Counted from the first letter of the stretch, positions 1 through 9,119 are shown. The stretch: 64,000 nucleotides of DNA from Opitutia bacterium UBA953 (GCA_002293125.1 DBCR01000004.1:128676-192675); one strand, 5' to 3'. The notes: a model not told the origin generated them from the sequence alone. Program-made: numbers and translations.

Positions 1-275
1 AGAGGGTGACCGTCAGGAATCACCAAGGCGAAGGTCCAGTCGTCAAGATGGGAAACCAAGCCACCGCCGGTGCTGCGTCGAACGAGCGGGTAACGAGCGG
101 GCACGATTTCACGGTATTTGGCCCAAGGCTGAGACACCCCGAAAGTGAAGGCTGGCTCGGACCAAGTATACGGACGGAAGCGGATGTTCTTGGGCGAAGG
201 GTAGGACTCCAGCAGTAGGAGGTCGTTCGCCATATTGGCGACGGCGTCGGCGGCTTGGCGTGGGAGGACGTCCAT
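1..275 (-). CDS. Lipoate-protein ligase A-like protein (partial, C-terminus outside window)
   Basis: The reading frame starts with ATG at 275 and stays open to the window edge, giving the first 91 residues. It contains RRSTGGGLVSH at about residues 68-78, the substrate-loop signature of the biotin/lipoate ligase (BPL/LplA/LipB) fold. In that family the enzyme attaches lipoate or octanoate to 2-oxoacid dehydrogenases and the glycine cleavage H protein in the cytoplasm. The start lies 2 bases after the TGA of the upstream reductase gene, so the two are probably cotranscribed. Whether this is a true ligase, an octanoyltransferase (LipM type) or a catalytically divergent relative cannot be told without the rest of the gene. 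Confidence 0.75.
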   Translation of the reverse strand, partial: MDVLPRQAADAVANMANDLLLLESYPSPKNIRFRPYTWSEPAFTFGVSQPWAKYREIVPARYPLVRRSTGGGLVSHLDDWTFALVIPDGHP

Positions 276-277
276 GC

Positions 278-1243
278 TCAGTAGTCTATGCCTTTTTCCA
301 GACGACGCACGACCTTTCGCCCGGTCTCTTTTTCATACCAGTCCTCACAGCCGCGCGGAATACGCAGTCGCGCGAGTTGATCATCGAAGGACTGGGCCTG
401 GGTCCGAAGCTTTCCAGCCAATGGGTGCAGGCGTAGGCTCAGGTCTCGCGGGCGGGCTGTCGCCGAGGGGACTTCGGCTCGGCTGATCGGTCGCACGAGG
501 GTATCGGCATCGAGTCCGAAATGTCGAGCGACGCGGACGCCGATCTCGTACCGGCTCATGGCTTCCGTGCCCGCCCAGTGATAAAGTCCCGATAGGTTGC
601 TCCGTTCGCACAGTTCGATCGTCACGTCCGCGAGATTGGAAACCTCGACGGGCTGGCGGATCTCGTCGGTGAACAAAGGGGTGGCCTTACCCTCCTTCCA
701 AGAGGCGAAAAGGCGTTCATGCAGTCCCCGGTCGCCACCGACGGAATTACCGATGATCGGCGAGGTGCGCAGCACGGCGGCATGCTCCCGGCCGTAGCGG
801 AGCACTTCCACTTCGGCGGCCGCCTTGGTCTCGCCGTAAAGGTTCAGCGGGACGGGTTGGTCGGTAGGCTGATAGTTGCCGGCGACCCCGTCGAAGACGG
901 TGTCAGTCGAGAGGTGCACGAGCTTCGCGCCAAGGTGGAAGCAAAGTTGCGCCAGCTTCTTCGGTACTTCGGCGTTGAGCGCATGGGCTCGGGCCGGGTC
1001 CGCCAGGCAGGTTTCAATCGTCGGCAGGGCGGCGCAATGTACGATCGCCTGCGGGAACTCCTCGAGCACGAGGGCTTCGAGGGCTGCTTCGGAGCAGAGG
1101 TCGAACGCCCTCGCCTGCGTCACGCCCGGGATCGTCGGCGCGCGGGACCCGCCCAGAGCCAGGACATCATGTCCGCGTCGCAAGGCTGCGAGGCAGACCT
1201 CGCGACCCAGGAATCCGGAGGCGCCGGTGACGACGAGTTTCAT
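278..1243 (-). CDS. NAD(P)-dependent sugar epimerase/reductase, RmlD-like (dTDP-4-dehydrorhamnose reductase family)
   Basis: A 321-residue extended short-chain dehydrogenase. The Rossmann dinucleotide motif GASGFLG is at residues 7-13, an S-T-D segment lies near 110, and the catalytic YGETK lies near 136-140. The match is to the RmlD substrate-binding family, which reduces dTDP-4-keto-6-deoxy sugars in the last step of dTDP-L-rhamnose synthesis. No rmlA, rmlB or rmlC is nearby, so the substrate is not established; methionine adenosyltransferase regulatory-subunit-like and other sugar reductases share this fold. The gene is divergent from hisC with about 97 bases between them, and sits just upstream of a lipoate ligase-like gene. 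Confidence 0.8.
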   Translation of the reverse strand: MKLVVTGASGFLGREVCLAALRRGHDVLALGGSRAPTIPGVTQARAFDLCSEAALEALVLEEFPQAIVHCAALPTIETCLADPARAHALNAEVPKKLAQLCFHLGAKLVHLSTDTVFDGVAGNYQPTDQPVPLNLYGETKAAAEVEVLRYGREHAAVLRTSPIIGNSVGGDRGLHERLFASWKEGKATPLFTDEIRQPVEVSNLADVTIELCERSNLSGLYHWAGTEAMSRYEIGVRVARHFGLDADTLVRPISRAEVPSATARPRDLSLRLHPLAGKLRTQAQSFDDQLARLRIPRGCEDWYEKETGRKVVRRLEKGIDY

Positions 1244-1340
1244 GGTGCACGCTTAAGCCTCGGCGGTGCCAGTGGCAAGCGGGGAGGGCGGTCGCTCACG
1301 CTTGCCAATCCGGCCAACACTCGCATTGATTGACTCATTC

Positions 1341-2429
1341 ATGGCTTCCTATTCAGACCTAGCCAATCGGCCCGTGCTCACCCAGCCCGTCTACGAGGCC
1401 GGTCGACCCATCGAGGTCGTCGCCCGCGAGTTCGGCCTGGATCCCGCGGCTGTCATTAAGCTCGCTTCCAATGAAAACCCGTTGGGCCCTTCGCCTCTTG
1501 GATTGGCCGCCGCTCGCAAGGCCCTCGATAATTGCCATCTTTATCCTGACGGCGGTTGCACCTTCCTCCGCGAGAAACTGGCGAAGAAGTGGGCGCTGGA
1601 GCCGGGTAATTTCGTCATCGGCAATGGTTCGAACGAAGTGATGATCATGCTCTCGCAGGCTTTCCTTCGTCCGGGCGACGAGGTGGTCTTCGGTTCCCAA
1701 GCCTTCATCGTGTACAAGCTCGCGACGATGCTCTTTGGCGCGACCCCGGTCGAAGTCCCGATGCCGGGCTATCGCCATGACCTCAAGGCCATGCGGGACG
1801 CGGTCACCCCGAAGACGCGGATCGTCTTCCTGGCTAGTCCGAATAACCCGACCGGCGGTACCGACGAACCGGCCGACATCCTCGCCTTCGCGGCTTCGTT
1901 GCCGGAAGACGTGATCTTCTGCCTCGACGAGGCCTATACGGAATACCTCGAAGCCTCGGCCGATCTCCGCCCTCTGATGAAGTCGGGTCGTAAGGTCGTG
2001 CTTTCGCGCACTTTCTCCAAGGCCTACGGACTCGCCGGACTGCGCGTCGGTTACCTGATGGGTTCGACCGAAGTCTGCGGTCTCCTCAATCGCATCAGGC
2101 AGCCGTTTAACGTCAACCTCCCGGCGCTTGCCGCCGCCGAAGCCGCGCTCGATGACGATGCCTTCGTTCGTCGCACCCGAGAAGTAAACGACGCAGGTAT
2201 CGCGCAGCTATCCGCAGGTCTCAAGCGGCTCGGCTTCGCCTATATCGATGGTAAGGCCAACTTTCTCGCCGCGCAGATTCCCAAGGCCGAGGAGGCTTTC
2301 ACTATCCTGCAGAAGGCTGGCGTGATCGTGCGTCCGCTCCGTGGTTATGGCATGACGGGCTGGCTCCGCCTGACCGTCGGCACCGAAACGCAGAACGCCC
2401 GCCTCCTCTCCGAACTCGCCAAGCTCTGA
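1341..2429 (+). CDS. hisC: Histidinol-phosphate aminotransferase
   Basis: A 362-residue class I/II PLP aminotransferase that converts imidazole-acetol phosphate and glutamate to histidinol phosphate in histidine synthesis. Visible family motifs are KLASNENPLGPS near the N-terminus, ASPNNPTGG for substrate and PLP contacts, DEAYTEY, and SRTFSKAYGLAGLRVGY, which carries the PLP-binding lysine. The start was set at the ATG of MASYSDLANRPV because the reading frame upstream of it does not look like protein; no Shine-Dalgarno is evident. It is followed after 2 bases by a Minf_1886-type gene. hisF lies 6 kb away on the other strand, so the his genes here are scattered. Confidence 0.93.
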   Translation: MASYSDLANRPVLTQPVYEAGRPIEVVAREFGLDPAAVIKLASNENPLGPSPLGLAAARKALDNCHLYPDGGCTFLREKLAKKWALEPGNFVIGNGSNEVMIMLSQAFLRPGDEVVFGSQAFIVYKLATMLFGATPVEVPMPGYRHDLKAMRDAVTPKTRIVFLASPNNPTGGTDEPADILAFAASLPEDVIFCLDEAYTEYLEASADLRPLMKSGRKVVLSRTFSKAYGLAGLRVGYLMGSTEVCGLLNRIRQPFNVNLPALAAAEAALDDDAFVRRTREVNDAGIAQLSAGLKRLGFAYIDGKANFLAAQIPKAEEAFTILQKAGVIVRPLRGYGMTGWLRLTVGTETQNARLLSELAKL

Positions 2430-2431
2430 CC

Positions 2432-2824
2432 ATGGATTTCGACGAAGCCGTCCGCATCATCCGCCAGAAGGATGCCCGTTATCAGCCCCAGGCCTATGAC
2501 GTGGTCCGCCTCGGTCTCGACCTCGCCCAGAAGCTGACGCATGGAGAACCCAAGAAAGGCAAGAGCACCACGAACCGGCACGTCAGCGGTCCGCAGTTGC
2601 TGGAAGGCTTCCGTCAGCACGTGCTCGAAACCTACGGTCCGATGTCCTATCCGTTGCTCCATAACTGGGGCCTCCGGAAGTCGGCTGACGTCGGCAATAT
2701 CGTCTTTAATATCATCGATACCGGATTGTTTGGTCGCTCGCCCGAGGATGATCTCGAGGACTTCAAGGAAGTCTACGACTTCAAGGACGTCTTCCAGAAG
2801 CCCTACGAGCCCAAGTCTAACTGA
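2432..2824 (+). CDS. Minf_1886 family protein (Planctomycetes/Verrucomicrobia conserved hypothetical)
   Basis: A 130-residue soluble acidic protein without signal peptide. Its sequence (segments FDEAVRIIRQKDARY and GPMSYPLLHNWGLRKS, ending in a conserved EVYDFKDVF) matches what I recall of the Minf_1886 family (Plancto_Ver_chp), restricted largely to planctomycetes and verrucomicrobia. Its function is unknown. It starts 2 bases after hisC and is probably cotranscribed with it. Its TGA abuts the stop codon of the convergent HAD-DciA fusion gene with no spacer. The family assignment is from memory of the pattern, so moderately sure; the reading frame itself is secure. Confidence 0.82.
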   Translation: MDFDEAVRIIRQKDARYQPQAYDVVRLGLDLAQKLTHGEPKKGKSTTNRHVSGPQLLEGFRQHVLETYGPMSYPLLHNWGLRKSADVGNIVFNIIDTGLFGRSPEDDLEDFKEVYDFKDVFQKPYEPKSN

Positions 2825-3880
2825 TTACGCGTTCACGAAGCTGATCGCCCGGACTTCCTGGCATCCACGCAGGAGCCGGATCTTCGCCAGCATCGCCCGT
2901 TCGTGGAAGCGGATCTCGGATTTGATCACGGAGTTCTCGCACTGCACGACGAGCTTGCCGCCCTCAAGCACGCGCAGCGGGGCAGAGCGCTTGGCTAGTT
3001 TCAGCGGAAGCAGTTCCAGCCAATGGGCCACGATGGCCGTTTCTGGGACAGGTTTGTCCAGGCGTAGCTTCTTGAAGGCGTCCTGCACCGCGTCGTCGAT
3101 CGTCTTCATCGCGCGGTCGGTGGAGCGGCCGCGGTCTTCAGGTAGCCCGCGAAGATTCGCGAGTAGGTTCTGGACGGTACGCGAGAACTTGCCCTTGAGT
3201 TTTCCTTCGGTGAGCAAGGCGCGGATCGCGTAAGGAGCTTCGGAGATCTTTTCGTTCCGCAGGCAGCGATCGGGCGCATGGGCGCCGCCGACGACCACGC
3301 CGGTGGCTCCGGCTTCACGGGCACCTTCGCCGTCTTCCGTCGGGCTATCGCCGAAGTGCACTAATCCGGAGACTGAACTACCAAGCGCGCGAGCCGCCAG
3401 GCCGAAGGCCTTGGAGTCAGGTTTGGAGTGTCCGGTTTCCTCAGACAGGAAGATGCCGTCCAGGTGGCGCGTCAGCCCATGGCCATCGAGGACCTTGCGC
3501 ATCCTGGCGTCAGCGTTCGATAGGATGCCCACCTTGACGCCCAAGAAGCGGATGGCGGAGATCGCCTGGAGCGAACCAGGTGCCATGCGCCAGGATTCGG
3601 GCCGGGCAAATGTCTCCCAGCATTCCTTGAAGACCGGGTCGATCTTGGAAGCCGGCAGCGCCGGACCAAAGCAGCGCTGGACGACTTCCTTCCAGAAGAC
3701 TTCGGGTTTAGCGTTCTTCGGGCCGCCTTTGAACGCCAACGGAAACGACGCGTCCAAGACGGCGGCTTCGATCTCGATGCCATGTCGCTTCGCGCAAGCC
3801 GCATACACGGCACCGACCGACGGGTGCGGGAAGAGCAGGGTGCCTGCTAGGTCAAAGGTGACGGCTTGGACGCGGGCCAT
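2825..3880 (-). CDS. HAD-family hydrolase fused to a C-terminal DciA-like (DUF721) domain
   Basis: A 351-residue protein with two parts. Residues 1 to about 215 are a HAD phosphatase: motif I FDLAGTLL (nucleophile Asp10; the usual second Asp is Ala, as in some HDHD3-like members), motif II ILSNAD, motif III Lys in HSKPDSKAF, and motif IV HFGDSPTEDG. Residues about 264-351 resemble DUF721/DciA, the replicative helicase loader of many bacteria: a W-x-x-L segment, APLRVLEGGKLVVQCENS, then SEIRFHERAML and a final beta-strand ISFV. No start codon is obvious at the junction. The start at 3880 (MARVQAVTF) is preferred; an in-frame ATG at 3916 is also possible. The two functions have no evident link. 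Confidence 0.8.
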   Translation of the reverse strand: MARVQAVTFDLAGTLLFPHPSVGAVYAACAKRHGIEIEAAVLDASFPLAFKGGPKNAKPEVFWKEVVQRCFGPALPASKIDPVFKECWETFARPESWRMAPGSLQAISAIRFLGVKVGILSNADARMRKVLDGHGLTRHLDGIFLSEETGHSKPDSKAFGLAARALGSSVSGLVHFGDSPTEDGEGAREAGATGVVVGGAHAPDRCLRNEKISEAPYAIRALLTEGKLKGKFSRTVQNLLANLRGLPEDRGRSTDRAMKTIDDAVQDAFKKLRLDKPVPETAIVAHWLELLPLKLAKRSAPLRVLEGGKLVVQCENSVIKSEIRFHERAMLAKIRLLRGCQEVRAISFVNA

Positions 3881-3971
3881 GGCGTGAAGGGGAGTGATGC
3901 TGACCCCAAAGGTCAACAGGTCCCATCATGTCCCTGCTTGTCCCGGCGCGAGAACGGGTAATAAACAAGTT

Positions 3972-4427
3972 ATGCACCGCCTCAGGCCGGCCATCCTATG
4001 CTTCCTGGGCGTTGTTTTGCTTGGATTCGTCGGCTGTTCCGCCGGCTCCCCTCAGGCCGGACTCATCCGGAGTGTGTACGTCGAAGGCTCGGTTGGCGCC
4101 CCGCCACCAGATTTGGCTCAGTATGCCGACGTCATCCACGACACCTCCGTGCGGGTACTCGTTGAACGCGGCTTTGTCGCTGCCATGGAGCCGGCTAGCG
4201 CCGATGCCTTCCTTCGTGCGTCCTGGCTCTCTCGCCCTGCGATTGCCGGAACTCCGCAGAGTCGGGTGACGCTGCGGATGACCTTGGTATCTCGCGGCGG
4301 GGCCGTTCTAAGCGACCTCGACATCGTCACGGATACGCCCGCAGGCTTTCTGAGCAGGGAGCGAATCTCCGACCATATCCGCGAGAAGCTCGGAACGATT
4401 ATCCGCGGGCCGCGATCCGTGCCTTGA
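3972..4427 (+). CDS. Small predicted lipoprotein of unknown function
   Basis: A 151-residue protein starting MHRLRPAILCFLGVV. A hydrophobic signal segment ends in the lipobox GFVGC, with the lipidated cysteine at about residue 24, so it is probably anchored to a membrane after processing by Lgt and signal peptidase II. The mature part is about 125 residues and I do not recognise a family; alternating hydrophobic stretches such as SRVTLRMTLVSR suggest a beta-rich fold, loosely like DUF4136-type lipoproteins. Its 3' end overlaps the convergent panE gene by 29 bases. An in-frame start at 3894 would add residues that spoil the signal peptide, so 3972 was chosen. Confidence 0.7.
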   Translation: MHRLRPAILCFLGVVLLGFVGCSAGSPQAGLIRSVYVEGSVGAPPPDLAQYADVIHDTSVRVLVERGFVAAMEPASADAFLRASWLSRPAIAGTPQSRVTLRMTLVSRGGAVLSDLDIVTDTPAGFLSRERISDHIREKLGTIIRGPRSVP

Positions 4428-5313
4428 TTTCGGCGACCAGCTTTTCGGTCTCGGGCATCTTTACGCCGGCAGCGAGGCCGCGGCGCAGCGGTTCACCCCA
4501 GATACCTTCCACCTCGACCTCCCGGCCTTCGACAAAATCAATAAGGCTGGAGGGGCGATACGGACCCATGCCGACCGTGACCACGAACTGTCGCTTGATA
4601 TGTGCGTCTTCGAAACCGTGACCTCGGGCGACGGCCGCCGCCTGCACTTCCTTCATGAGCACATAAGCCCGCTCATTCAGGGCCGGATTTGCGAGGATGA
4701 GGTCAGTCGGGATACTGCCTCCCGCGATGGAGAGTCCGTTGAACGGGATATTCCAACAGAGCTTTTTCCAGAGGACGGATTCCAGGGAGGCCTCCGCTAG
4801 GCAATCCACACCGGCTGCGGCAAAGGTAGTCACACAGGTTTCGACGGCTGTACTGATTGGCCCAGTGGCAGCGGCCATGCGGACGTAGCCAGCGAGCGTC
4901 GTGTCGATCACGGACGGGGCCAGGCGGTTGATGCAGACGAAGCAAAGGCCGGCGACGACTCGCTCAACGGGTAGCAACTTCGCCAAAGCTTCCACGTTGC
5001 CCATGCCATTCTGAAGGGTCACGACGATCGTGCTTGGGCCGAGCAGCGGCGTCACGAGCTCAGGCAGGGCATAGTTGGAAGTCGATTTGATCGTGACGAC
5101 GACGAGGTCGCACGGGCCGATGGTCCCGGCGTCAGGCGAAGCGGAGGCGACCCGCACGGTCCGTTCCTGGCCTTTGTTGCGGATGGTGAGCCCGTTGTCC
5201 TGGATGGCTTTGAAGTCACTCCGGGCAAGGCAGCGCACTTCGTGCCCAGCTTCCGCGAGCAAGGCGGCATACCATCCTCCCAGGGCTCCCGTCCCAACGA
5301 TACCTATCTTCAT
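4399..5313 (-). CDS. panE: Ketopantoate reductase family protein (2-dehydropantoate 2-reductase)
   Basis: A 304-residue cytoplasmic NADPH-dependent reductase that makes pantoate for coenzyme A. Evidence is the N-terminal MKIGIVGTGALGGWYA (GxGxxG nucleotide fold), VVVTIKSTSN with the conserved lysine, TLQNGMGN, and the C-terminal ApbA_C helices with LCWNIPFNGLS and PSSLIDFVEGREVEVE, where the family has PSM-x-D-x-x-x-GR-x-x-E. Length is typical. The ATG overlaps the TGA of nadB as ATGA, so translation is likely coupled and two cofactor pathways (NAD and CoA) share one transcript. PanE paralogues acting on other 2-oxoacids exist, so the exact substrate is inferred. Confidence 0.85.
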   Translation of the reverse strand: MKIGIVGTGALGGWYAALLAEAGHEVRCLARSDFKAIQDNGLTIRNKGQERTVRVASASPDAGTIGPCDLVVVTIKSTSNYALPELVTPLLGPSTIVVTLQNGMGNVEALAKLLPVERVVAGLCFVCINRLAPSVIDTTLAGYVRMAAATGPISTAVETCVTTFAAAGVDCLAEASLESVLWKKLCWNIPFNGLSIAGGSIPTDLILANPALNERAYVLMKEVQAAAVARGHGFEDAHIKRQFVVTVGMGPYRPSSLIDFVEGREVEVEGIWGEPLRRGLAAGVKMPETEKLVAEIKARIAARG

Positions 5314-6920
5314 GGACGACCTTGGGGTCGGCGCACCGAAGTGTGGCGTGCTTCGACCAGCTTCGCCGGGTAATCGAGGGTAAAGTGCAAGCCGCGGCTT
5401 TCGCGACGCTGCAAAGCGCAGTCGATGATGAGCTCGGCCACCTGAATGAGATTGCGGAGTTCGAGCAGGCGAGGCTCGACGCGGAAATTCCAATAATACT
5501 CCCGGACTTCGTCCGATAAGGTGCCGATACGCGTACGCGCACGTTGGAGGCGCTTGGTGGAACGGACGATGCCAACATAGTCCCACATTGTGCGCCGAAG
5601 CTCATCCCAGTTGTGGGTAAGTACCACGCGCTCGTCCGGGTCGCCGGCTGATCCATCGACCCAGACCGGCAGAGTCATCGCCTCTCCGCGCTTAGCGCTG
5701 ATTTCGTCATGAGCGGCCGCTGCGCCATCGTGAGCGAGCACCACGGCTTCGAGAAGGGAATTAGAGGCTAGGCGATTCGCGCCATGGAGTCCGGTGCAGG
5801 CGACTTCCCCGACAGCGAAAAGGCCTTGGAGGGAAGTTTGACCGCGGAGGTCCGTGGCGACCCCGCCACAGAGGTAATGGGCAGCAGGAACGACCGGGGC
5901 AGGTTCCTTGGTGAGATCGAAGCCGGCCTTGAGGCAGGTGGCGTGGATGTGCGGGAAGCGTTCGGCAAAGTGGCCTTTGGCTACCTGCGTGGCGTCGAGC
6001 AGCACATGCGGGGCGCCGTCACGTTTCATGACTGAGTCGATGGCGCGAGCGACGATATCTCGCGGAGCCAGGTCGCCCAGCGGATGGAAGTCCTTCATGA
6101 ACGCCCGCATAGATACGTCGCGGAGGATGGCCCCTTCGCCGCGGACGGCTTCGGAGATGAGGGCACGGCTTCCGTCGGGAGCCTTGAGCGCGGTCGGATG
6201 AAACTGGACCATCTCCATGTCGCGTACTTCGGCTCCCGCGCGATAGGCCATCGCAATCCCGTCGCCGGTAGCGATGTCGGGATTAGTCGTGAACTGGTAG
6301 ACCTGTCCCGTACCACCGGTAGCCAGAACCACGGCATTGGCCGAAAGCGTCTCGACCCGGCCAGCCTTGGTATCGAGCACATGGAGTCCGAGGACGCGAT
6401 CATCGGCGGCGCCGATCGGGCACGCTCCGAGTTTGGCGCGGGTGATGAGGTCGATGGCGAGGTGGTGCTCGAGCATCACCACCTTCGGTGAGCGGGCGAT
6501 GGCGCGGAGCAGGGCGGATTCGATGGCGCGTCCGGTCATGTCGCGGGCATGCAGGATGCGGCGCTTAGAATGACCACCCTCACGTCCCAGATCGGGTCGG
6601 CCATCGGTACCGTTCTCGAATTCGACGCCCCAGGCGATCAGTTCGGCTACCCGGGCAGGACCGGACTCGATGATGTGCTTGACGGCATCCACATCGCAAA
6701 GGCCGTCGCCGGCCGTCACGGTATCCTTCACGTGGCTCTGAAAATCGTCGGTCTGGTCGGTGACACAAGCGATGCCGCCTTGGGCCCAGTTCGTGTTCGA
6801 TTCCGAACTCGTCTTCTTGGTCACGATGGCGACGGAATATCCGCGCTGAGCCAGGTTGAGCGCAAAACTCAGCCCGCCGATGCCGCTGCCGACGATGATT
6901 GCCTCGAAATGGGTCGCCAT
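5310..6920 (-). CDS. nadB: L-aspartate oxidase
   Basis: A 536-residue FAD flavoprotein that oxidises L-aspartate to iminoaspartate, the first step of de novo NAD synthesis. The FAD motif GSGIGGLSFAL is at about residues 11-21, followed by NTNWAQGGIA, the family hallmark FHPTAL, RGEGAILRD, and near the FAD-binding C-terminal part GLHGANRLASNSLLEAVV. A C-terminal helical domain follows. The start at 6920 (MATHFEAIIVGSG) was chosen over an in-frame ATG at 6983 because it directly precedes the FAD fold. The gene ends in an ATGA overlap with panE. nadA and nadC are not in the window. It is divergent from a CNNM-type gene with 79 bases between. Confidence 0.93.
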   Translation of the reverse strand: MATHFEAIIVGSGIGGLSFALNLAQRGYSVAIVTKKTSSESNTNWAQGGIACVTDQTDDFQSHVKDTVTAGDGLCDVDAVKHIIESGPARVAELIAWGVEFENGTDGRPDLGREGGHSKRRILHARDMTGRAIESALLRAIARSPKVVMLEHHLAIDLITRAKLGACPIGAADDRVLGLHVLDTKAGRVETLSANAVVLATGGTGQVYQFTTNPDIATGDGIAMAYRAGAEVRDMEMVQFHPTALKAPDGSRALISEAVRGEGAILRDVSMRAFMKDFHPLGDLAPRDIVARAIDSVMKRDGAPHVLLDATQVAKGHFAERFPHIHATCLKAGFDLTKEPAPVVPAAHYLCGGVATDLRGQTSLQGLFAVGEVACTGLHGANRLASNSLLEAVVLAHDGAAAAHDEISAKRGEAMTLPVWVDGSAGDPDERVVLTHNWDELRRTMWDYVGIVRSTKRLQRARTRIGTLSDEVREYYWNFRVEPRLLELRNLIQVAELIIDCALQRRESRGLHFTLDYPAKLVEARHTSVRRPQGRP

Positions 6921-6964
6921 TAAGGGATAGACCGTAAGGGGAGGCAGGATGTGAACAAGCGGAT

Positions 6965-6993
6965 TTGACTGTTCACTCGCCACTCCCTAGTAA
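6965..6993 (+). promoter_or_regulatory. Candidate promoter for the CNNM/CorC-type gene (possibly leaderless)
   Basis: TTGACT at 6965-6970 and TAGTAA at 6988-6993 are separated by 17 bases. Transcription from this pair would begin close to the GTG start codon at 7000, giving a leaderless or nearly leaderless mRNA. No Shine-Dalgarno is present before the GTG, which fits. The -10 element is weak, so this is tentative. Confidence 0.3.
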
Positions 6994-6999
6994 GTTTGG

Positions 7000-8316
7000 G
7001 TGGAATTATTCGTGATATTAGCCTGCTGGGTGACGATCGGCGCCTTCGAGCTTACAGAGATGGCGCTGGTATCCTCCAACCGTCGTCGGCTGCAACGGTT
7101 GGCCGAGCAAGGGAGCAAGGGGGCCAAGGCCGCCTTGGAACTCCTCGCCAATCCCTCGGTTTTTCTTTCGACGGTCCAGGTCGGCTTGACTTTCGGCGCC
7201 ATCATTGCGGCGACGTTCGGTGGTGGCCCCATGGCCGCGGAACTCAAGCCTTACCTCGAGGCGAGCGGCTGGCCTTGGCTTCAGGAGAACGCCGAAGTCA
7301 TCTCCCGCATGGGAGTATCCTTCTTCGTTGGCTCCTTGACGATTATCTGCGCGGAAATTGTACCGAAGCGACTCGGTCTCTCCAACCCCGAGGGTTTGGC
7401 GGTCCTCCTCGCGCGACCCATGCAGTTCATTTCGCTCTTGGTCTCGCCCCTTGGCAGCAGCTTGAGCTTCTGCGCGAATATCATCCTTCGTCTTTTCGGC
7501 ATCAAGCGCTCGCCGGAAGACACCATGTCGGAGGATGAACTTCGCATGATGGTCGACCAAGGCATGGCTTCGGGGGTGCTTCACGCTGCGGAGCATCGCA
7601 TGGTGCACGGCGCCTTGTCCTTGGACCTGGTGACGGCCGAGCGTCTCATGACGCCGAGCAATCGCGTCGTCTGGCTTAACCTTGAAGACACCGACGAAGT
7701 CAATTGGCGCAAGGTCGTGGCCTCGGGTCACACCTGGTTTCCCGTTTATCGAGGTTCGCCCGATCGCCCGCTGGGCGTCGTTTCGGTGAAGCGCCTCTGG
7801 GCTAATCTCTCGCTCGCCGGCAGCGCCTCGATCAAGGACTTGCTCACCGAGCCTCCGACCGTAGCGACCAACTGCACGGGAACCCAGCTGTTGGAAATGT
7901 TCCGTAAGGACAAGATTCATATCGCCCTGGTCACGGACGAGTTCGGCCGGGTCCGCGGCGTCGTCTCCTTGAACGATGTGCTGGAATCGGTCGTCGGCGA
8001 GCTGCCGAACGAAGGTTCGCCGATCGCTCAACCCAAGCCAATCCGCCGCCGTGATGATGGTAGCTGGGTCGTCGAAGCGGCGGTCTCGCTGGACGATTTT
8101 CGTGAATCCACGGGCATCATCGGTCGTTTCCCCGGCGAAGGGTCTGGGCGGTTCACCGCGATCTCTGGCTTCATCATGCGCACGTTGGGACGAATTCCCA
8201 CCGAGGGTGATCGCGTGGAGGCCTTAGGCTATATCTTCGAGGTGGTGGACATGGATGGTCATCGCCTGGACAAGATCCTGGTGATGCCGAAGGCGGTACC
8301 GCCCACCGTCGGTTAG
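7000..8316 (+). CDS. CNNM/HlyC-CorC-type transporter-associated protein (DUF21, CBS pair, CorC_HlyC domains)
   Basis: A 438-residue inner-membrane protein. An N-terminal DUF21 domain (about residues 1-185) has several membrane segments and [10 protein letters not shown] and [10 protein letters not shown]; the latter matches the family's conserved E-x-x-P-K. A CBS-domain pair follows (about 195-330, with HTWFPVYRG and [22 protein letters not shown]), and a C-terminal CorC_HlyC domain ends near 430. The family is linked to magnesium/divalent cation efflux and was once misnamed haemolysin C. It starts with GTG at 7000 and no Shine-Dalgarno. Its stop overlaps the 3' end of hisF by 4 bases. The transported ion is inferred from the family only. 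Confidence 0.85.
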   Translation: MELFVILACWVTIGAFELTEMALVSSNRRRLQRLAEQGSKGAKAALELLANPSVFLSTVQVGLTFGAIIAATFGGGPMAAELKPYLEASGWPWLQENAEVISRMGVSFFVGSLTIICAEIVPKRLGLSNPEGLAVLLARPMQFISLLVSPLGSSLSFCANIILRLFGIKRSPEDTMSEDELRMMVDQGMASGVLHAAEHRMVHGALSLDLVTAERLMTPSNRVVWLNLEDTDEVNWRKVVASGHTWFPVYRGSPDRPLGVVSVKRLWANLSLAGSASIKDLLTEPPTVATNCTGTQLLEMFRKDKIHIALVTDEFGRVRGVVSLNDVLESVVGELPNEGSPIAQPKPIRRRDDGSWVVEAAVSLDDFRESTGIIGRFPGEGSGRFTAISGFIMRTLGRIPTEGDRVEALGYIFEVVDMDGHRLDKILVMPKAVPPTVG

Positions 8317-9071
8317 AGTCGGACAGGCAGGCCGGCGGCACGTAGGTGCTCCTTGGCCTGACGGACGGTAAAGGTGCCGAAGTGAAAGATGCTGGCGGCA
8401 AGGACTGCGCTGGCACCGCCTTGCTTGAGGACGTCAGCCATGTGGTCGAGATTGCCGGCTCCGCCTGAGGCGATGACGGGGACTTCGACGGCCGAGGAGA
8501 CGGCAAGGTTGAGCGAGATGTCGTAACCGGCGGCGGTGCCATCGCGGTCCATGCTGGTCAGCAGGATTTCGCCGGCACCGAGGGAGTGAGCCTTGCGGGC
8601 CCACTCGATAGCATCGAGTCCCGTGGCATTACGACCACCATGGGTAAAGACCTCCCACTTGCCTGGACCAACGTTCTTGGCGTCAATCGCCACCACGATA
8701 CACTGGCTACCGAACTTGCGGGCGGACCGTAGGATGAGGTCAGGGTCCTTGATCGCAGAGGTGTTGAGGGAAACCTTATCAGCGCCGGCATTCAGCATCG
8801 TGCGGATGTCTTCGACGGAACGAAGTCCACCGCCGACGGTGAGCGGCATGAAGACCTGGTCGGCGGTCCGTTCAACGACGTCGACCATGGTGCGACGTTC
8901 ATCACTTGATGCGGTAATATCTAGAAAGACCAACTCGTCGGCACCTTGCTTCTCATAGGCCGCCGCGACGGCGACAGGGTCGCCGGCATCACGCAGCTCT
9001 TCGAACTTGATGCCCTTGACCACGCGGCCGCCATGGACGTCCAGACAGGGGATGATACGGACGGAAAGCAT
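8313..9071 (-). CDS. hisF: Imidazole glycerol phosphate synthase cyclase subunit
   Basis: A 252-residue TIM barrel that forms imidazole glycerol phosphate and AICAR from PRFAR using ammonia from HisH. The catalytic aspartates are in place: Asp11 in [15 protein letters not shown], and the second in [10 protein letters not shown] near residue 130. Phosphate-binding glycines are in TVGGGLRS and ASGGAGN. Length is standard. It is the last gene of a minus-strand run after dtd, 48 bases downstream of it, and its stop overlaps the convergent CNNM-type gene. hisH and hisA are not in the window. Confidence 0.95.
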   Translation of the reverse strand: MLSVRIIPCLDVHGGRVVKGIKFEELRDAGDPVAVAAAYEKQGADELVFLDITASSDERRTMVDVVERTADQVFMPLTVGGGLRSVEDIRTMLNAGADKVSLNTSAIKDPDLILRSARKFGSQCIVVAIDAKNVGPGKWEVFTHGGRNATGLDAIEWARKAHSLGAGEILLTSMDRDGTAAGYDISLNLAVSSAVEVPVIASGGAGNLDHMADVLKQGGASAVLAASIFHFGTFTVRQAKEHLRAAGLPVRL

Positions 9072-9119
9072 GGGCGGCCTTCAGACGTAGCGATGACGGG
9101 TGCCGAGGTTAAGCCTAAA

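Noticed and set aside
719..1333. 204-codon plus-strand frame opposite the RmlD-like gene
   Set aside because: It is the antisense shadow of a well-supported reductase; the residues are Gly/Arg-rich and match no family.
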